Assembly: GCA_016932995.1 (NCBI GenBank)
Contig: JAFGBU010000022.1
Location: 39,591-103,590 of the forward strand
DNA length: 64,000 nucleotides
Direction of reading: 5' to 3'
Origin: Desulfovibrionaceae bacterium
Lineage (GTDB): Bacteria; Desulfobacterota; Desulfovibrionia; Desulfovibrionales; Desulfovibrionaceae
The stretch's first letter is position 1. Every line of letters begins with the position of its first letter. Positions 16,710-25,226 of the stretch are shown here, piece after piece. Made by a program: the position numbers and the translations under genes. The notes below the pieces were generated by a model. The model was not told the origin of the DNA. It did no database searches and saw nothing but the letters and a program-made list of their open reading frames with translations.

Positions 16710-17990
16710 ATGACCAAGACAGCCTATCTGACCATAGACGGCACGACCTACGAGCTGCCCCTGATCCACGGCGTGGAGAACGACGCGGCCGTGGACATCA
16801 GCGGGCTGAGGGAGGTCTCCGGGCACATCACCTATGACCCGGGGTTCGGCAACACCGGCTCCTGCGAGAGCGCGATCACCTTTGTCAGCGGCGAGAAGGG
16901 CCAACTGCGCTACCGGGGCTACCCCATCGAGCAGCTGGCCGAGAAGAGCACGTTCATCGAGACGGCCATGCTGCTCATCTTCGGCGAGCTGCCCACCCGC
17001 GAGGAGCGCAACAAGTTCCGGGACATGCTCTCGGAGCAGGAGCTCTTGCACGAGGGCCTCAAGCACCACTTCGACGGCTTCCCGTCCAAGGGCCACCCCA
17101 TGGCCATACTCTCGGCGGTGATCAACTCCCTGGGCTGCTACCACCCGGACCTGCTGGAGATCGAGAACGACGAGGAGTTCGTAAAGGCCGCCTCCAAGAT
17201 CATCAGCAAGGTGCGGACCATCGCCGCGTTCAGCTACCGCAAGTCCCTGGGCATGCCGTTCATGTACCCGGACCCCAAGCTCAGCTACTGCCGCAACTTC
17301 CTGCACATGATGTTCTCCATCCCCTACAAGGCCTTCGAGCCCACGGACGAGGCGGTCAAGGCCCTGAGCCAGTTCCTGATCCTGCACGCGGACCACGAGC
17401 AGAACTGCTCCTGCTCCACGGTGCGCATGGTCGGCTCGTCCCAGGCCAACCTGTTCGCCTCGGTCTCGGCCGGGATCTGCGCCCTGTGGGGCAGGCTCCA
17501 CGGCGGGGCCAACGCCGCGGTCATCGAGATGCTGCGGGGCATCCGCGACGGCGAGTACTCGGTCAAGGACGTGGTCGAGAAGGTCAAGCGCAAGGAGATG
17601 CTGCTCATGGGCTTCGGCCACCGCATCTACAAGGGCTTCGACCCCAGGGCCAAGATACTCAAGGAGTCGGCCCACAAGCTCCTGGTCAACACCGGGCACG
17701 ACGACGAGCTCCTGGACATCGCCCTGGAGCTGTCAGAGACGGCCCTGGCCGACGAGTACTTCATCGAGCGCAGGCTTTACCCCAACGTGGACTTCTACTC
17801 CGGCCTGATCCTGCGCGCCCTGGGCATACCCCTGAACATGTTCCCGGTCATGTTCGCCATCGGACGCATGCCCGGCTGGATCGCCCACTGGTGGGAGGAC
17901 CGCCAGAACCCGGAGCTGCGGCTGCACAGGCCGCGCCAGGTCTACGTGGGCCCGACCGAACGCGACTATGTGCCCCTGGACGAGCGCTAG
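16710..17990 (+). CDS. gltA: Citrate synthase (Si type)
   Basis: 426 residues, the size of bacterial type II citrate synthase, which condenses oxaloacetate and acetyl-CoA. Catalytic regions are visible: LHADHEQNCSCSTVRMVGSS with the first active His, LWGRLHGGANAAVIEML with the second His, MGFGHRIYKGFDPRAK, and the Asp in YPNVDFYSGLI. The N-terminal beta domain DPGFGNTGSCESAITFVSGEKG is complete. ATG has AAGGA 7 nt upstream. It stands alone, followed by the tRNA-Leu promoter. In sulfate reducers with an incomplete cycle it serves mainly glutamate synthesis. Confidence 0.97.
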   Translation: MTKTAYLTIDGTTYELPLIHGVENDAAVDISGLREVSGHITYDPGFGNTGSCESAITFVSGEKGQLRYRGYPIEQLAEKSTFIETAMLLIFGELPTREERNKFRDMLSEQELLHEGLKHHFDGFPSKGHPMAILSAVINSLGCYHPDLLEIENDEEFVKAASKIISKVRTIAAFSYRKSLGMPFMYPDPKLSYCRNFLHMMFSIPYKAFEPTDEAVKALSQFLILHADHEQNCSCSTVRMVGSSQANLFASVSAGICALWGRLHGGANAAVIEMLRGIRDGEYSVKDVVEKVKRKEMLLMGFGHRIYKGFDPRAKILKESAHKLLVNTGHDDELLDIALELSETALADEYFIERRLYPNVDFYSGLILRALGIPLNMFPVMFAIGRMPGWIAHWWEDRQNPELRLHRPRQVYVGPTERDYVPLDER

Positions 17991-18020
17991 CCGGGTGTCC
18001 GGACCAAGGCCAGATTGGGC

Positions 18021-18049
18021 TTGCCAAAGGTTTGGTTTGCGGCTATAGA
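18021..18049 (+). promoter_or_regulatory. Promoter of tRNA-Leu
   Basis: TTGCCA (18021-18026), 17-nt spacer, TATAGA (18044-18049), ending 14 nt before the tRNA. Confidence 0.75.
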
Positions 18050-18063
18050 GCGTTTTCTCTCGC

Positions 18064-18150
18064 GCCGAAGTGGTGGAATTGGTAGACACGCTAGGTTCAG
18101 GGTCTAGTGGGGGTTCCCCCGTGGGAGTTCGAGTCTCCCCTTCGGCACCA
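18064..18150 (+). tRNA. tRNA-Leu (anticodon CAG)
   Basis: 87-nt class II tRNA with long variable arm (GGGGGTTCCCCC), acceptor pairs GCCGAAG/CTTCGGC, encoded CCA and anticodon CAG in loop TTCAGGG. It reads CUG, the favoured Leu codon here. Confidence 0.97.
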
Positions 18151-18158
18151 CGAGAATC

Positions 18159-18189
18159 AAGGGGCTCCGCTTGTCAAGCGGGGCCCCTT
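18159..18189 (+). terminator. Hairpin terminator after tRNA-Leu
   Basis: 14-bp stem (AAGGGGCTCCGCTT / AAGCGGGGCCCCTT, one G-T pair) with a 3-nt loop, followed by TTGCGTTT. Confidence 0.75.
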
Positions 18190-18302
18190 TGCGTTTCCCG
18201 GCCCGGGGCGCTCCCAACGCCCGGCCAAGGCCGTTGCCCCATGTGTTTTGATCGTGTTAGTTTTTAAATGTAGCTTCAGACCCGCAAACCCCCGGGGGCC
18301 CG

Positions 18303-19460
18303 ATGCCGAACCTGGACAAGGCCGTATTCAGATACCTGGTCGAGAGCCTGCCCGTAGGCCTGTTGTTCATCAGCCCCAAGGGCGGCGTGGAGCTGGTCAA
18401 CGCGGCCATGGCCCGGATACTCGGGCTCGCCGAGGAGCGGATCGCCTCGGCCAGATGGGCCGACCTGTTCCTTGAATCCGAGGCCAACGAGGCCTTCAAC
18501 GACATCCTGACCGAGACCGTGCAGCGGCCGGCCGAGAGGCTGGAGCACAGGGTCCCCTACCTGACCCCGGCCGGGGAGCGGAAGCTGCTGAGCGTCATCA
18601 CCGCGTTCCTCCACGACCACAACCGCTCCCAGGGCCTGATGTTCATAGTCCAGGACATGACCGAGCTGAACGCCGTGTACGAGCGCGAAAGGGCCGCGCA
18701 GCGGGAAATGGCCAGGCTCCACGCCGAACGCCTCGAGGGCCTGAACCGGCTGTCCATGTCCGTGTCGCACCAGATACGCAACCCGCTCACGGCCATCGGC
18801 GGAAACGCGAGCAGCCTGCTCAGGCGCGTGGGCCACGACCCCGAGGCCCGTCAACGCATCGAGACCGTGCTCTTCGAGGCCAGACGCCTGGAGGCCATGA
18901 CCAAGGCCATCTCGGCCTTCGCCTCCCTGGGCCCGGCCAAGATCAGGACCGTTTCCGCGGCCGGGCTTCTCCAGGAGGCCAGGCAGCGGGTCGAGGCCTC
19001 GGCCGCGGGCCGCGGCAAGACCGTGTCCTGGCAACAGAGCTGCCTCAAGCCCGAGATGCGCGTGGACCCGGTCCTGTTCGCCCAGGCCCTGGACGCCGTG
19101 CTCCAGAACGCCCTGGACTTCTGCCGGGAGGCCGAGCTGCGGGTGGAGGTCGAGGTCCGGCCCCATGAGGCCGGGACCGAGGTCCGCATCCGGGACCAGG
19201 GCCCGGGCATAGCCGAGGCCGACCTGCCCTTTGTCTTCGACCCCTTCTTCACCACCAGGCCGGACGCGGTGGGCATGGGCCTGACCTCGGCCAAGAGGAT
19301 CATGGTCGAGCACCGGGGCCTGATCGAGGTCGCGTCCGGACCGGGCCGGGGCGTGGAGGTGACCATGCGGGTCAATGCCGGGCCCCCGGACCAGGGCCCG
19401 GACCTCGGCCCGGACGAGCAGGCGGATGCGATGTCGATCCGCGGGCCCGGGGAGGCCTAG
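18303..19460 (+). CDS. PAS-domain sensor histidine kinase
   Basis: A soluble 385-residue kinase. Residues about 5-125 form a PAS domain, then a short coiled coil, a HisKA dimerisation/phosphoacceptor domain with SVSHQIRNPLTAIGG (His156) and a HATPase domain with N box QNALDF, G1 DQGPGI, F box FDPFFTT and G2 GMGLTSA. The H box has Gln directly after the His instead of the usual Glu, which may lower phosphatase or kinase activity. No membrane segment and no adjacent response regulator, so it is an orphan kinase sensing a cytoplasmic signal. Confidence 0.92.
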   Translation: MPNLDKAVFRYLVESLPVGLLFISPKGGVELVNAAMARILGLAEERIASARWADLFLESEANEAFNDILTETVQRPAERLEHRVPYLTPAGERKLLSVITAFLHDHNRSQGLMFIVQDMTELNAVYERERAAQREMARLHAERLEGLNRLSMSVSHQIRNPLTAIGGNASSLLRRVGHDPEARQRIETVLFEARRLEAMTKAISAFASLGPAKIRTVSAAGLLQEARQRVEASAAGRGKTVSWQQSCLKPEMRVDPVLFAQALDAVLQNALDFCREAELRVEVEVRPHEAGTEVRIRDQGPGIAEADLPFVFDPFFTTRPDAVGMGLTSAKRIMVEHRGLIEVASGPGRGVEVTMRVNAGPPDQGPDLGPDEQADAMSIRGPGEA

Positions 19461-19479
19461 GCCGCGGCCGGACGAACAA

Positions 19480-19506
19480 GGCGGGCCGGGGATATCCCGG
19501 CCCGCC
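19480..19506. terminator. Bidirectional terminator between kinase and porin
   Basis: 11-bp stem GGCGGGCCGGG / CCCGGCCCGCC with loop GATAT; TATTGTTT follows on the plus strand. It sits between two convergent genes. Confidence 0.85.
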
Positions 19507-19535
19507 TATTGTTTGAGCCCTCAACCAGGGCCCGG

Positions 19536-20921
19536 CTAGAAGTCGTAGCCCAGGCCCAGGCTGCACTTCCAGGCGCTGCCCCCGGTCCGGCCGCTGCCCC
19601 AGACCTCCTCGTCCAGGTCCGCGTTCAGGTAGCCGAGCTCCAGGTAGCCGGTCAGCTCGTCATAGATGGAGTAGCTGGTGTTCAGATCGACCTCCCAGAG
19701 GTCGTCCTTCTCGGTCAGGGTCCGGCCGTAGGTCACGTTGTTGTTGGTGTCCGTGGACAGGTTGGAGCCGATGCCCTTGTCGTTCACGCCGTGCACGTAC
19801 ATCAGGTTCACGGTGTGCGAGAGCTTGTCGATGAAGCTCATGTCCTTTAAGGACAGGGCGACAAGCCAGAACCCGAGCTGCTGGCCCTTGTCCAGGGAGG
19901 ACGGGAAGCTGCCCGAGAGCAGGGCGTCGCCGCCGAAGTAGAAGGAGCCGATGGCCCAGGTGTCCGCGGCCAGGATGGGCATGCGGCCCGAGGAGCCGTC
20001 GCCCTTGGTCGAGTTGTCCTCCCCGCTGGAGTAGGCGAAGAACAGCTCCGGGGTGACGAAGTCCCAGCCGGTGTACTCAAGGGAGAGGTCAAAGAGCCAG
20101 CCGGACATCTCGTCCTGGGTCCTCTGGGCGTCCGTGGCCCCGTAGTTGAAGTCGGCCCTGAGCACAAAGGGGTCGAACATGGTCATCTCCAGGGCCAGGC
20201 CCGCCCACCAGGCGCTCCTGGAGCCCGCGGCCGTGGCGTTGGGGGCCAGCAGGCCCTGGACCAGGCCGCCGGACTCGGCCATGGCGTCGGCCTCGGCAAA
20301 GCCGTAGACAAAGAAGGGCTTGAGGCTCAGGCCGTCGAAGTCCAGGGGCAGGACCAGGAAGCCGAGGTCAAAGGCGTCGTGGTTGCTCCTGTGGTTGGCG
20401 TCGCCGGACAGGGCCCGGACATAGCCGGCCAGAAAGCCGACGTTGTCGGTCAGGGGCGCGCCGACCGAAAATCCAGAGGCCTCCTCGTCCAGGATGAAGC
20501 TGCCCCCGCCGATCGCCGCGGGCAGGGCAAAGGGCATGAACCCGGCCTGGACATTGACCTTGGAGTCTGGCCAGTTGAAGTCCACATAGGCCCTGCGGAC
20601 ATTGATGATCGCGGCCGAGGCGCCGAGGTCGAAGACCCCGCTCTCGCCCCAGGCGTTGGTGCCTATCTCCGTGGCCAGATAGGCCTTGAGATTTTCGTTG
20701 GCCAGAAACTCGAACTGGGTGCGGGCGCGCTGCCAGATGTTGAAGTCCTCCTCCCCGTCGGTGCCGCCGGCGGTCTCCTTGCTCTGGACGAAGTCCCAGT
20801 TGTCGGTCCAGATGGCCTCCACGGCCCACTCGCCCGTGGCCTTGACCTCCGCGGCCAGGCCCTGCCCGGCCAGGGAAACAAGCAACAACGCAGCAGCGGC
20901 GGCGGCCTTAAAAAATTTTAT
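19536..20921 (-). CDS. Outer-membrane porin of the Desulfovibrio homotrimeric type
   Basis: A 16-strand-type beta-barrel porin, about 461 residues from the start chosen here. After the signal peptide (KFFKAAAAAALLLVSLAGQGLA) come alternating aromatic/charged strands, e.g. GEWAVEAIWTDNWDF, ENLKAYLATEIGT and INVRRAYVDFNWPDSKVNVQAGFMPF, and the protein ends in ...SLGLGYDF, the C-terminal Phe signal for outer-membrane insertion. The start is unclear: the only canonical alternative is TTG at 20966, which gives an acidic, atypical leader without a ribosome-binding site. ATA at 20921 has GGAAGGAAGG 6 nt ahead and yields a perfect signal peptide. Confidence 0.88.
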   Translation of the reverse strand: MKFFKAAAAAALLLVSLAGQGLAAEVKATGEWAVEAIWTDNWDFVQSKETAGGTDGEEDFNIWQRARTQFEFLANENLKAYLATEIGTNAWGESGVFDLGASAAIINVRRAYVDFNWPDSKVNVQAGFMPFALPAAIGGGSFILDEEASGFSVGAPLTDNVGFLAGYVRALSGDANHRSNHDAFDLGFLVLPLDFDGLSLKPFFVYGFAEADAMAESGGLVQGLLAPNATAAGSRSAWWAGLALEMTMFDPFVLRADFNYGATDAQRTQDEMSGWLFDLSLEYTGWDFVTPELFFAYSSGEDNSTKGDGSSGRMPILAADTWAIGSFYFGGDALLSGSFPSSLDKGQQLGFWLVALSLKDMSFIDKLSHTVNLMYVHGVNDKGIGSNLSTDTNNNVTYGRTLTEKDDLWEVDLNTSYSIYDELTGYLELGYLNADLDEEVWGSGRTGGSAWKCSLGLGYDF

Positions 20922-20966
20922 GGCGAACCTTCCTTCCGTTACAGATTCATCGCAGCGGGGCCGCAA

Positions 20967-21378
20967 CAGACCCCCGTGGCATATAAAAACAATTACAATT
21001 AGACAACCACCCTATGGCTGTGCCCTGGGGCGGCCCCCGGACCTGAGGCCGGCACAGCCAAGACACAGGCCGCCCGGGCCCGACGGCCCGTTGTTCGGGC
21101 CCTTATATTGAAATTGAAATTCAAAATCAAGAAAAAAAGGGGGGAGTTCAAAAAAAATTACTCACCCGGCTCCTCAATAGATCATTTTTACATTTGAGTC
21201 AGCAAAAATTTTAAAAGAATTTTTTTAAAGCTTAAATTTTACGTTTCTGTACAATAAGATTTATTGCGCCCTAATTTTTTGTCTCCATTTGACATAATGT
21301 TTGGAGCGGGTCGGCGGGGAATTGCCCCTGGACCCGGGTCGCGGGCCTCAAACGGCCCGGCCTTGTCCAGGAAGAGGC
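20967..21378. other. AT-rich upstream region of the porin gene
   Basis: About 410 bases without a gene. 21100-21300 is strikingly AT-rich compared with the rest of the window (poly-A and poly-T tracts, TGAAATTGAAATT repeats). Between it and the porin lie two hairpins: 21015-21060 (10-bp arms TGGCTGTGCC/GGCACAGCCA) and about 21078-21103 (GGGCCCGA / TCGGGCCC). A possible porin promoter on the minus strand is TTGTCT with TATATG in 20980-21005. The bent AT tract probably serves as an UP-like or regulator-binding region. Confidence 0.55.
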
Positions 21379-22362
21379 TCAGCCCGCGAAGCTGGCCACG
21401 GTGAAGCGGTCGATGCCCATGAAGGCCAGCAGGTCGAAGGCCGCGGCGCACGCGGCCAGGCAGGTCCAAACCAGGGCCCGGCTTCGGCCGGGCAGGCCGT
21501 TGACGCGCTCGGCCAAGGCCAGGAAGGCGCAGGTCATGGCGTGGCACTGGACCGCAAAGGGCGGAAAGCCCAGGTACCCGAGCACGGGCATCTCAAAGAC
21601 CTTGAGTTCACCCACAAAGGGCACGGTGTAGAACCACTTGGACCCGGCCCAGTAGTTCCAGGTCTCCCACAGCCCGCCGCAGACCAGCCCGGCCGAGAGC
21701 AGAAGCGCCAGGCGCCTGGGCCTGCCCTGCTCCAGGTCCGCGAGGATGGACCCGGCCCCGGTCTTGTGCAGCCAGGGTTCGAGCAGGAACAGGAACCCGC
21801 CCCAGATGAGCGGGAAGAAGTACTCGGGCCAGGCCAGGGGCAGGATCAGGCAGGCCAGGCCCAGGGAGGTGAGCAGGGGATAGAGCCTCGCGGCCCGGGC
21901 CAGGGGCCGCGAGACCGCCCTGCTGCCGAGCCCGCCGTGCTCGAGCAGCCTGGCGGTGACCAGAAGGCCCGGGAGCACGGTGGAGAACGAGACGGCGTAT
22001 CCCAGCCAGCGCAGCGGGGTCTGGGCGGGCACGTTCAGGTAGTGCCAGTTGGAGAGCCTGAAGTTGAAGACCTCGAAGATCAGCCAGACGCTCACCGAGA
22101 GCGGCAGAAGCCCCAGGAAGCGCAGGGGCCGCCTGAAGAGCTCGGAATCCCCGCCCTGCAGGTGGAGCACGGACTCCGCGGCCAGGATGTAGGGCCACCA
22201 GGCAAAGCAGAAGTACGAGGAGAAGAACGGCTCGATCCTAAGGGCCATGCAGGCCGTGGCGACCGTGAACACCAGCCCGGACAGGGCCAGGAGCGTCCGG
22301 GCCAGGCCCTTGTTCGCAATCCCGGCCGGGCCCGGGTTCGGGATTCGAAGGCGCTTGCCCAT
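21379..22362 (-). CDS. Multi-pass membrane protein of unknown function
   Basis: 327 residues with about nine hydrophobic helices and short polar loops. Aromatic-rich conserved-looking blocks sit at helix ends: FCFAWWPYILAAESVLHL, FNFRLSNWHYLNVPAQTP, WETWNYWAGSKWFYTVPFVG and KVFEMPVLGYLGFPPFAVQCHAM. I do not recognise the family by name; the pattern recalls integral membrane proteins of Desulfovibrio and Geobacter annotated only as hypothetical. No cofactor motif is evident apart from scattered His and Glu near helix ends. It is followed by the porin upstream region. Confidence 0.7.
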   Translation of the reverse strand: MGKRLRIPNPGPAGIANKGLARTLLALSGLVFTVATACMALRIEPFFSSYFCFAWWPYILAAESVLHLQGGDSELFRRPLRFLGLLPLSVSVWLIFEVFNFRLSNWHYLNVPAQTPLRWLGYAVSFSTVLPGLLVTARLLEHGGLGSRAVSRPLARAARLYPLLTSLGLACLILPLAWPEYFFPLIWGGFLFLLEPWLHKTGAGSILADLEQGRPRRLALLLSAGLVCGGLWETWNYWAGSKWFYTVPFVGELKVFEMPVLGYLGFPPFAVQCHAMTCAFLALAERVNGLPGRSRALVWTCLAACAAAFDLLAFMGIDRFTVASFAG

Positions 22363-22447
22363 GGACCCGGAGACTAGCCCAGGCCGGGTTTCATGTCCAT
22401 GTCCGCGGCTTCCGGACCGCCTAGCCCTGCGGCCCGCAGCCCGAGTC

Positions 22448-23233
22448 TCAGGAGCCGATGAAGCTCGTCGGGTACTCGGCCCTCAGGTTGTCAAGGACCC
22501 GGCGCGCATAGCCCAGGTCCCTGAACACGCCGGCCTGGACCAGGTGATAGGCCTGGCCGCCCCTGACCACCTTGCGGATGCGGGTGTTGTCGAACCCGGC
22601 CCTGAGCAGGCGTTCGCGGGCCTGTATGGCGTTGTCGAGGTCCGCGTAGGCGCCCACCTGGACGTAGTAGAGCCTGCCGGAGCCCGCGGACGAGGCATAG
22701 ACCGGGCCGGGCGCGTCCCCGGAGCCCAGGGCCTCGACCCTGACCCGGGCCAGCCCGCTCGCGGCCGAGTCGATCCGCCTGGCAGCGGCGTAGGACAGGT
22801 CGATGAGCCTGTCGCCCACGAACGGGCCGCGGTCGTTGACCGTCAGATCGACCCACCGGCCGTTGGACAGGTTGGTGACCCTGACCCTGGTGCCCAGAGG
22901 CAGGGTCTTGTGGGCCGCGGTCAGGGCGTGCATGTCATAGGTCTCGCCGCTGGCCGTGGGCTTGCCGTGGAAGTCCTCCCCGTACCACGAGGCTATGCCG
23001 GTCCGGCTGTAGCCCGCGGCCGAGGGCAGGGGGTAGTACGTCCGGCCCAGGACCGTGTACGGCTCGGTCTTGGGGTCGTAGCGCGGGGTTGAATCGGTCC
23101 GCACGCTGTCCTGCTGCTTGGGAAAGTAGCTGGAGACCCTCTGGGGGAACGGGGAGTACGAGGTCAGGGCGCAGCCGGACGCGGAAAGCGTCAAAAAACA
23201 GACTGCGCAGACAACCAGCATTGACCGAGACAT
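22448..23233 (-). CDS. rlpA: RlpA-like septal-ring lipoprotein with SPOR domain
   Basis: 261-residue lipoprotein. The signal ends in LSASGC, giving Cys20 for lipidation. Residues about 75-165 form the RlpA double-psi barrel (GIASWYGEDFHGKPTASGETYDMHALTAAH, and VNDRGPFVGDRLIDLSYAAA with the catalytic Asp), a lytic transglycosylase that cuts peptidoglycan lacking stem peptides. Residues about 185-260 form a SPOR domain (YYVQVGAYADLDNAIQARERL), which targets division sites. The ATG has GGAGG 7 nt ahead; a longer frame reaches 23314 but lacks a signal peptide. Confidence 0.93.
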   Translation of the reverse strand: MSRSMLVVCAVCFLTLSASGCALTSYSPFPQRVSSYFPKQQDSVRTDSTPRYDPKTEPYTVLGRTYYPLPSAAGYSRTGIASWYGEDFHGKPTASGETYDMHALTAAHKTLPLGTRVRVTNLSNGRWVDLTVNDRGPFVGDRLIDLSYAAARRIDSAASGLARVRVEALGSGDAPGPVYASSAGSGRLYYVQVGAYADLDNAIQARERLLRAGFDNTRIRKVVRGGQAYHLVQAGVFRDLGYARRVLDNLRAEYPTSFIGS

Positions 23234-23339
23234 CTTGTTTCCTCCTTGAAACTCGGGGCGTTGAATCCTTTCTCGCCACTCGGCTTTCCGAGGAAAATGC
23301 AATATGCGGGCCACTTGCCGCGAAATGAAAACGCGCGGC

Positions 23340-24617
23340 CTACAGGATGAGCCAGAAATAGGCCGCGCCCAGGCAAAAGAGCAGCAGGCTGGGGGCCAGG
23401 ACCCTTTTCCAGGCCGCGGACAGGTCGAGCTTGAAGTACTGGCAGGTCAGGATGAAGCAGATGTGCAGGGGCGAGGCCATGACCCCGCAGAAGCCCGCGA
23501 ACATGGCCAGGACCAGGTAGGCCATGCGCCCGGCCTCCAGGCCCAGGCCCGAGACCAGGCCCAGGAGCAGGGGGAAGGTCGCGCCCACAAAGGCCACGGT
23601 CAGGCCCGAGACCAGGCCCACCAGGGCGGGCAGAAAGACCGCGGCCGCGAACAGGGCCACCTCGCCCCCGGCCAAGACCGAGAGCTGGCCCACGACCCCG
23701 GCGGCCTGGAGCAGGTCCTTGAACACGAACACGGCCGCGACCACGTAGAGCATGCTGAACAGGCTCCGGCGCAGGGCGGCCCGGGCCAGGTCGCGCCAGC
23801 CCAGCCTGTTCTGGAACGCGACGCAGGCCACGGCCAGGGCCAGGGCCGCGATTATGCCCAGCTCAAAGGGCAGGCCCGGCGCGGCCAGGGAGACCAGGCC
23901 CTCCAGGCCCAGGGCCCCGGCTATGGCCATGACCAGGGGCGCGGCCTGGACCAGGGCCCGGCGCGCGTCCCCGACGCCCCGCTCCGGGAGCGGGGCCGAA
24001 TCCAGGCGCAGGACACCGGGCCTAAGCAGAAAGAACCAGCCCAGAACCAGGCTGAAGACCGTGCCCGGGCAGGTGTAGGTCAGAAAGTCGGCTATGGACA
24101 CCTCGGCCAGGGACGCGGCCAGGATGATGCCCGGATAAAGGGGCCAGCACATCTCCCAGACGTGCCTGAACCAGTAGTTGATGAGCGCCTTGTCCATGTC
24201 CGAGACGCCCATGTCCCGGGCCACGCCCTTGATCATGGGCGCGGAGAACACCGCGCCCCCGGGCATGGGCAAGAGCCCGATCAGGGCCGGGAAGAAGACC
24301 AGCCTGAGCCTCGGGCCGGAGATGAACGCGCTAAGCGCCTCCATGATCCGGCCGGTCTGGCCGGTCGTCTCCAGCAGGCCGCTCAGAACCAGTATCAGCC
24401 CGACAATGGCCGAGAGCAGGACGGTCTTTTCCTGGATCAGGGCCAGGCCCGCGACCTTGAGCCAGGGCACCGGGCCCAGGCCGAAGCACAGGCCGAGGAC
24501 CAGCCCGCCCGCGAGCACCGAGCTGCCCAGGCCGAGCCTGGCGCGGATGCCCGCGAGCATGACCGCGAAGGCGGCCAGGACCTTTATCAGGGGCAAGAAC
24601 TTCAGCAGGTATTCCAT
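23340..24617 (-). CDS. DUF401-family membrane protein (putative transporter)
   Basis: 425 residues, about eleven membrane helices. The family signature regions are visible: GLLPMPGGAVFSAPMIKG, INYWFRHVWEMCWPLYPGIILAA and FAGFCGVMASPLHICFILTCQYF. DUF401 proteins are distantly related to ion-transporter folds, and their substrate is unknown. The gene is separate from its neighbours, with 106 nt to the rlpA-like gene and a divergent gene upstream. Confidence 0.85.
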   Translation of the reverse strand: MEYLLKFLPLIKVLAAFAVMLAGIRARLGLGSSVLAGGLVLGLCFGLGPVPWLKVAGLALIQEKTVLLSAIVGLILVLSGLLETTGQTGRIMEALSAFISGPRLRLVFFPALIGLLPMPGGAVFSAPMIKGVARDMGVSDMDKALINYWFRHVWEMCWPLYPGIILAASLAEVSIADFLTYTCPGTVFSLVLGWFFLLRPGVLRLDSAPLPERGVGDARRALVQAAPLVMAIAGALGLEGLVSLAAPGLPFELGIIAALALAVACVAFQNRLGWRDLARAALRRSLFSMLYVVAAVFVFKDLLQAAGVVGQLSVLAGGEVALFAAAVFLPALVGLVSGLTVAFVGATFPLLLGLVSGLGLEAGRMAYLVLAMFAGFCGVMASPLHICFILTCQYFKLDLSAAWKRVLAPSLLLFCLGAAYFWLIL

Positions 24618-24749
24618 ACGCTATCCCGTGGCCGGGGCCGGGCCTCTGGGTGTAATGCATTCGCCGGGTTAAGAAAACACAAAACCCGGGCCGGGGCCCT
24701 GGATTTGCGCGCGGCCATGGATTATTCTGGCAAAAGACAAGGAGCGCGC

Positions 24750-25226
24750 ATGGCCAAGGACAAAAACAGGCTCCGCGAGCACATCATGGCCGTGGTCCTG
24801 AACCGGACATCCCTGGAAAAGGACAGGCGGGGCGAGGCCCTGAGCGAGTTCCTGGCCCTGACCGTGGCCGACCTGGACCCGGCCCAGGCCGGGCGCCTGG
24901 CCGAGATCGTCCCGCCGATCATGCCCGCGCTGTACGAGAAATGGACAGCCATGTTCATCGACCGGCTCCTCTCGACCGTGCCCCTGGCCCAGGTCCGGGA
25001 GCTCTGCGACGGCCGACGCGAAAACGACGCGGCCCTGGTTTTGGCCTACCTCATGTTCATGGAGTCGGCGCGCATGGAAAAGCAGATCGAGCGCGACCTG
25101 CGGGACTACGGCCGGATTCACGGCGCGGACAACGACCTGGGCGGCCTGGCCGCGAGCTACATCAAGGCCAAGCTGGCCAGGGCCGAGGAGCGGGCCAGGG
25201 TTTCGGCCGAAGCCGAAAAAAACTAG
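24750..25226 (+). CDS. Conserved protein of unknown function, 158 residues
   Basis: A soluble, helical protein starting MAKDKNRLREHIMAVVLNRTSLEKDRRGE, with blocks EIVPPIMPALYEKWTAMFIDRLL and NDAALVLAYLMFMESARMEKQIERDL. No signal peptide, no metal motif and one cysteine. I do not recognise the family. GGAG lies 5 nt before the ATG. The frame is open far upstream, but this region is shadow of the DUF401 gene. The 3' end overlaps the convergent TPR gene by 4 nt. Confidence 0.7.
   Translation: MAKDKNRLREHIMAVVLNRTSLEKDRRGEALSEFLALTVADLDPAQAGRLAEIVPPIMPALYEKWTAMFIDRLLSTVPLAQVRELCDGRRENDAALVLAYLMFMESARMEKQIERDLRDYGRIHGADNDLGGLAASYIKAKLARAEERARVSAEAEKN

Noticed and set aside
23304..24749. Long in-frame N-terminal extension of the 158-residue protein
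   Set aside because: The extension lies opposite the DUF401 gene and is Gln/Arg/Gly low complexity. The ATG at 24750 has its own GGAG.
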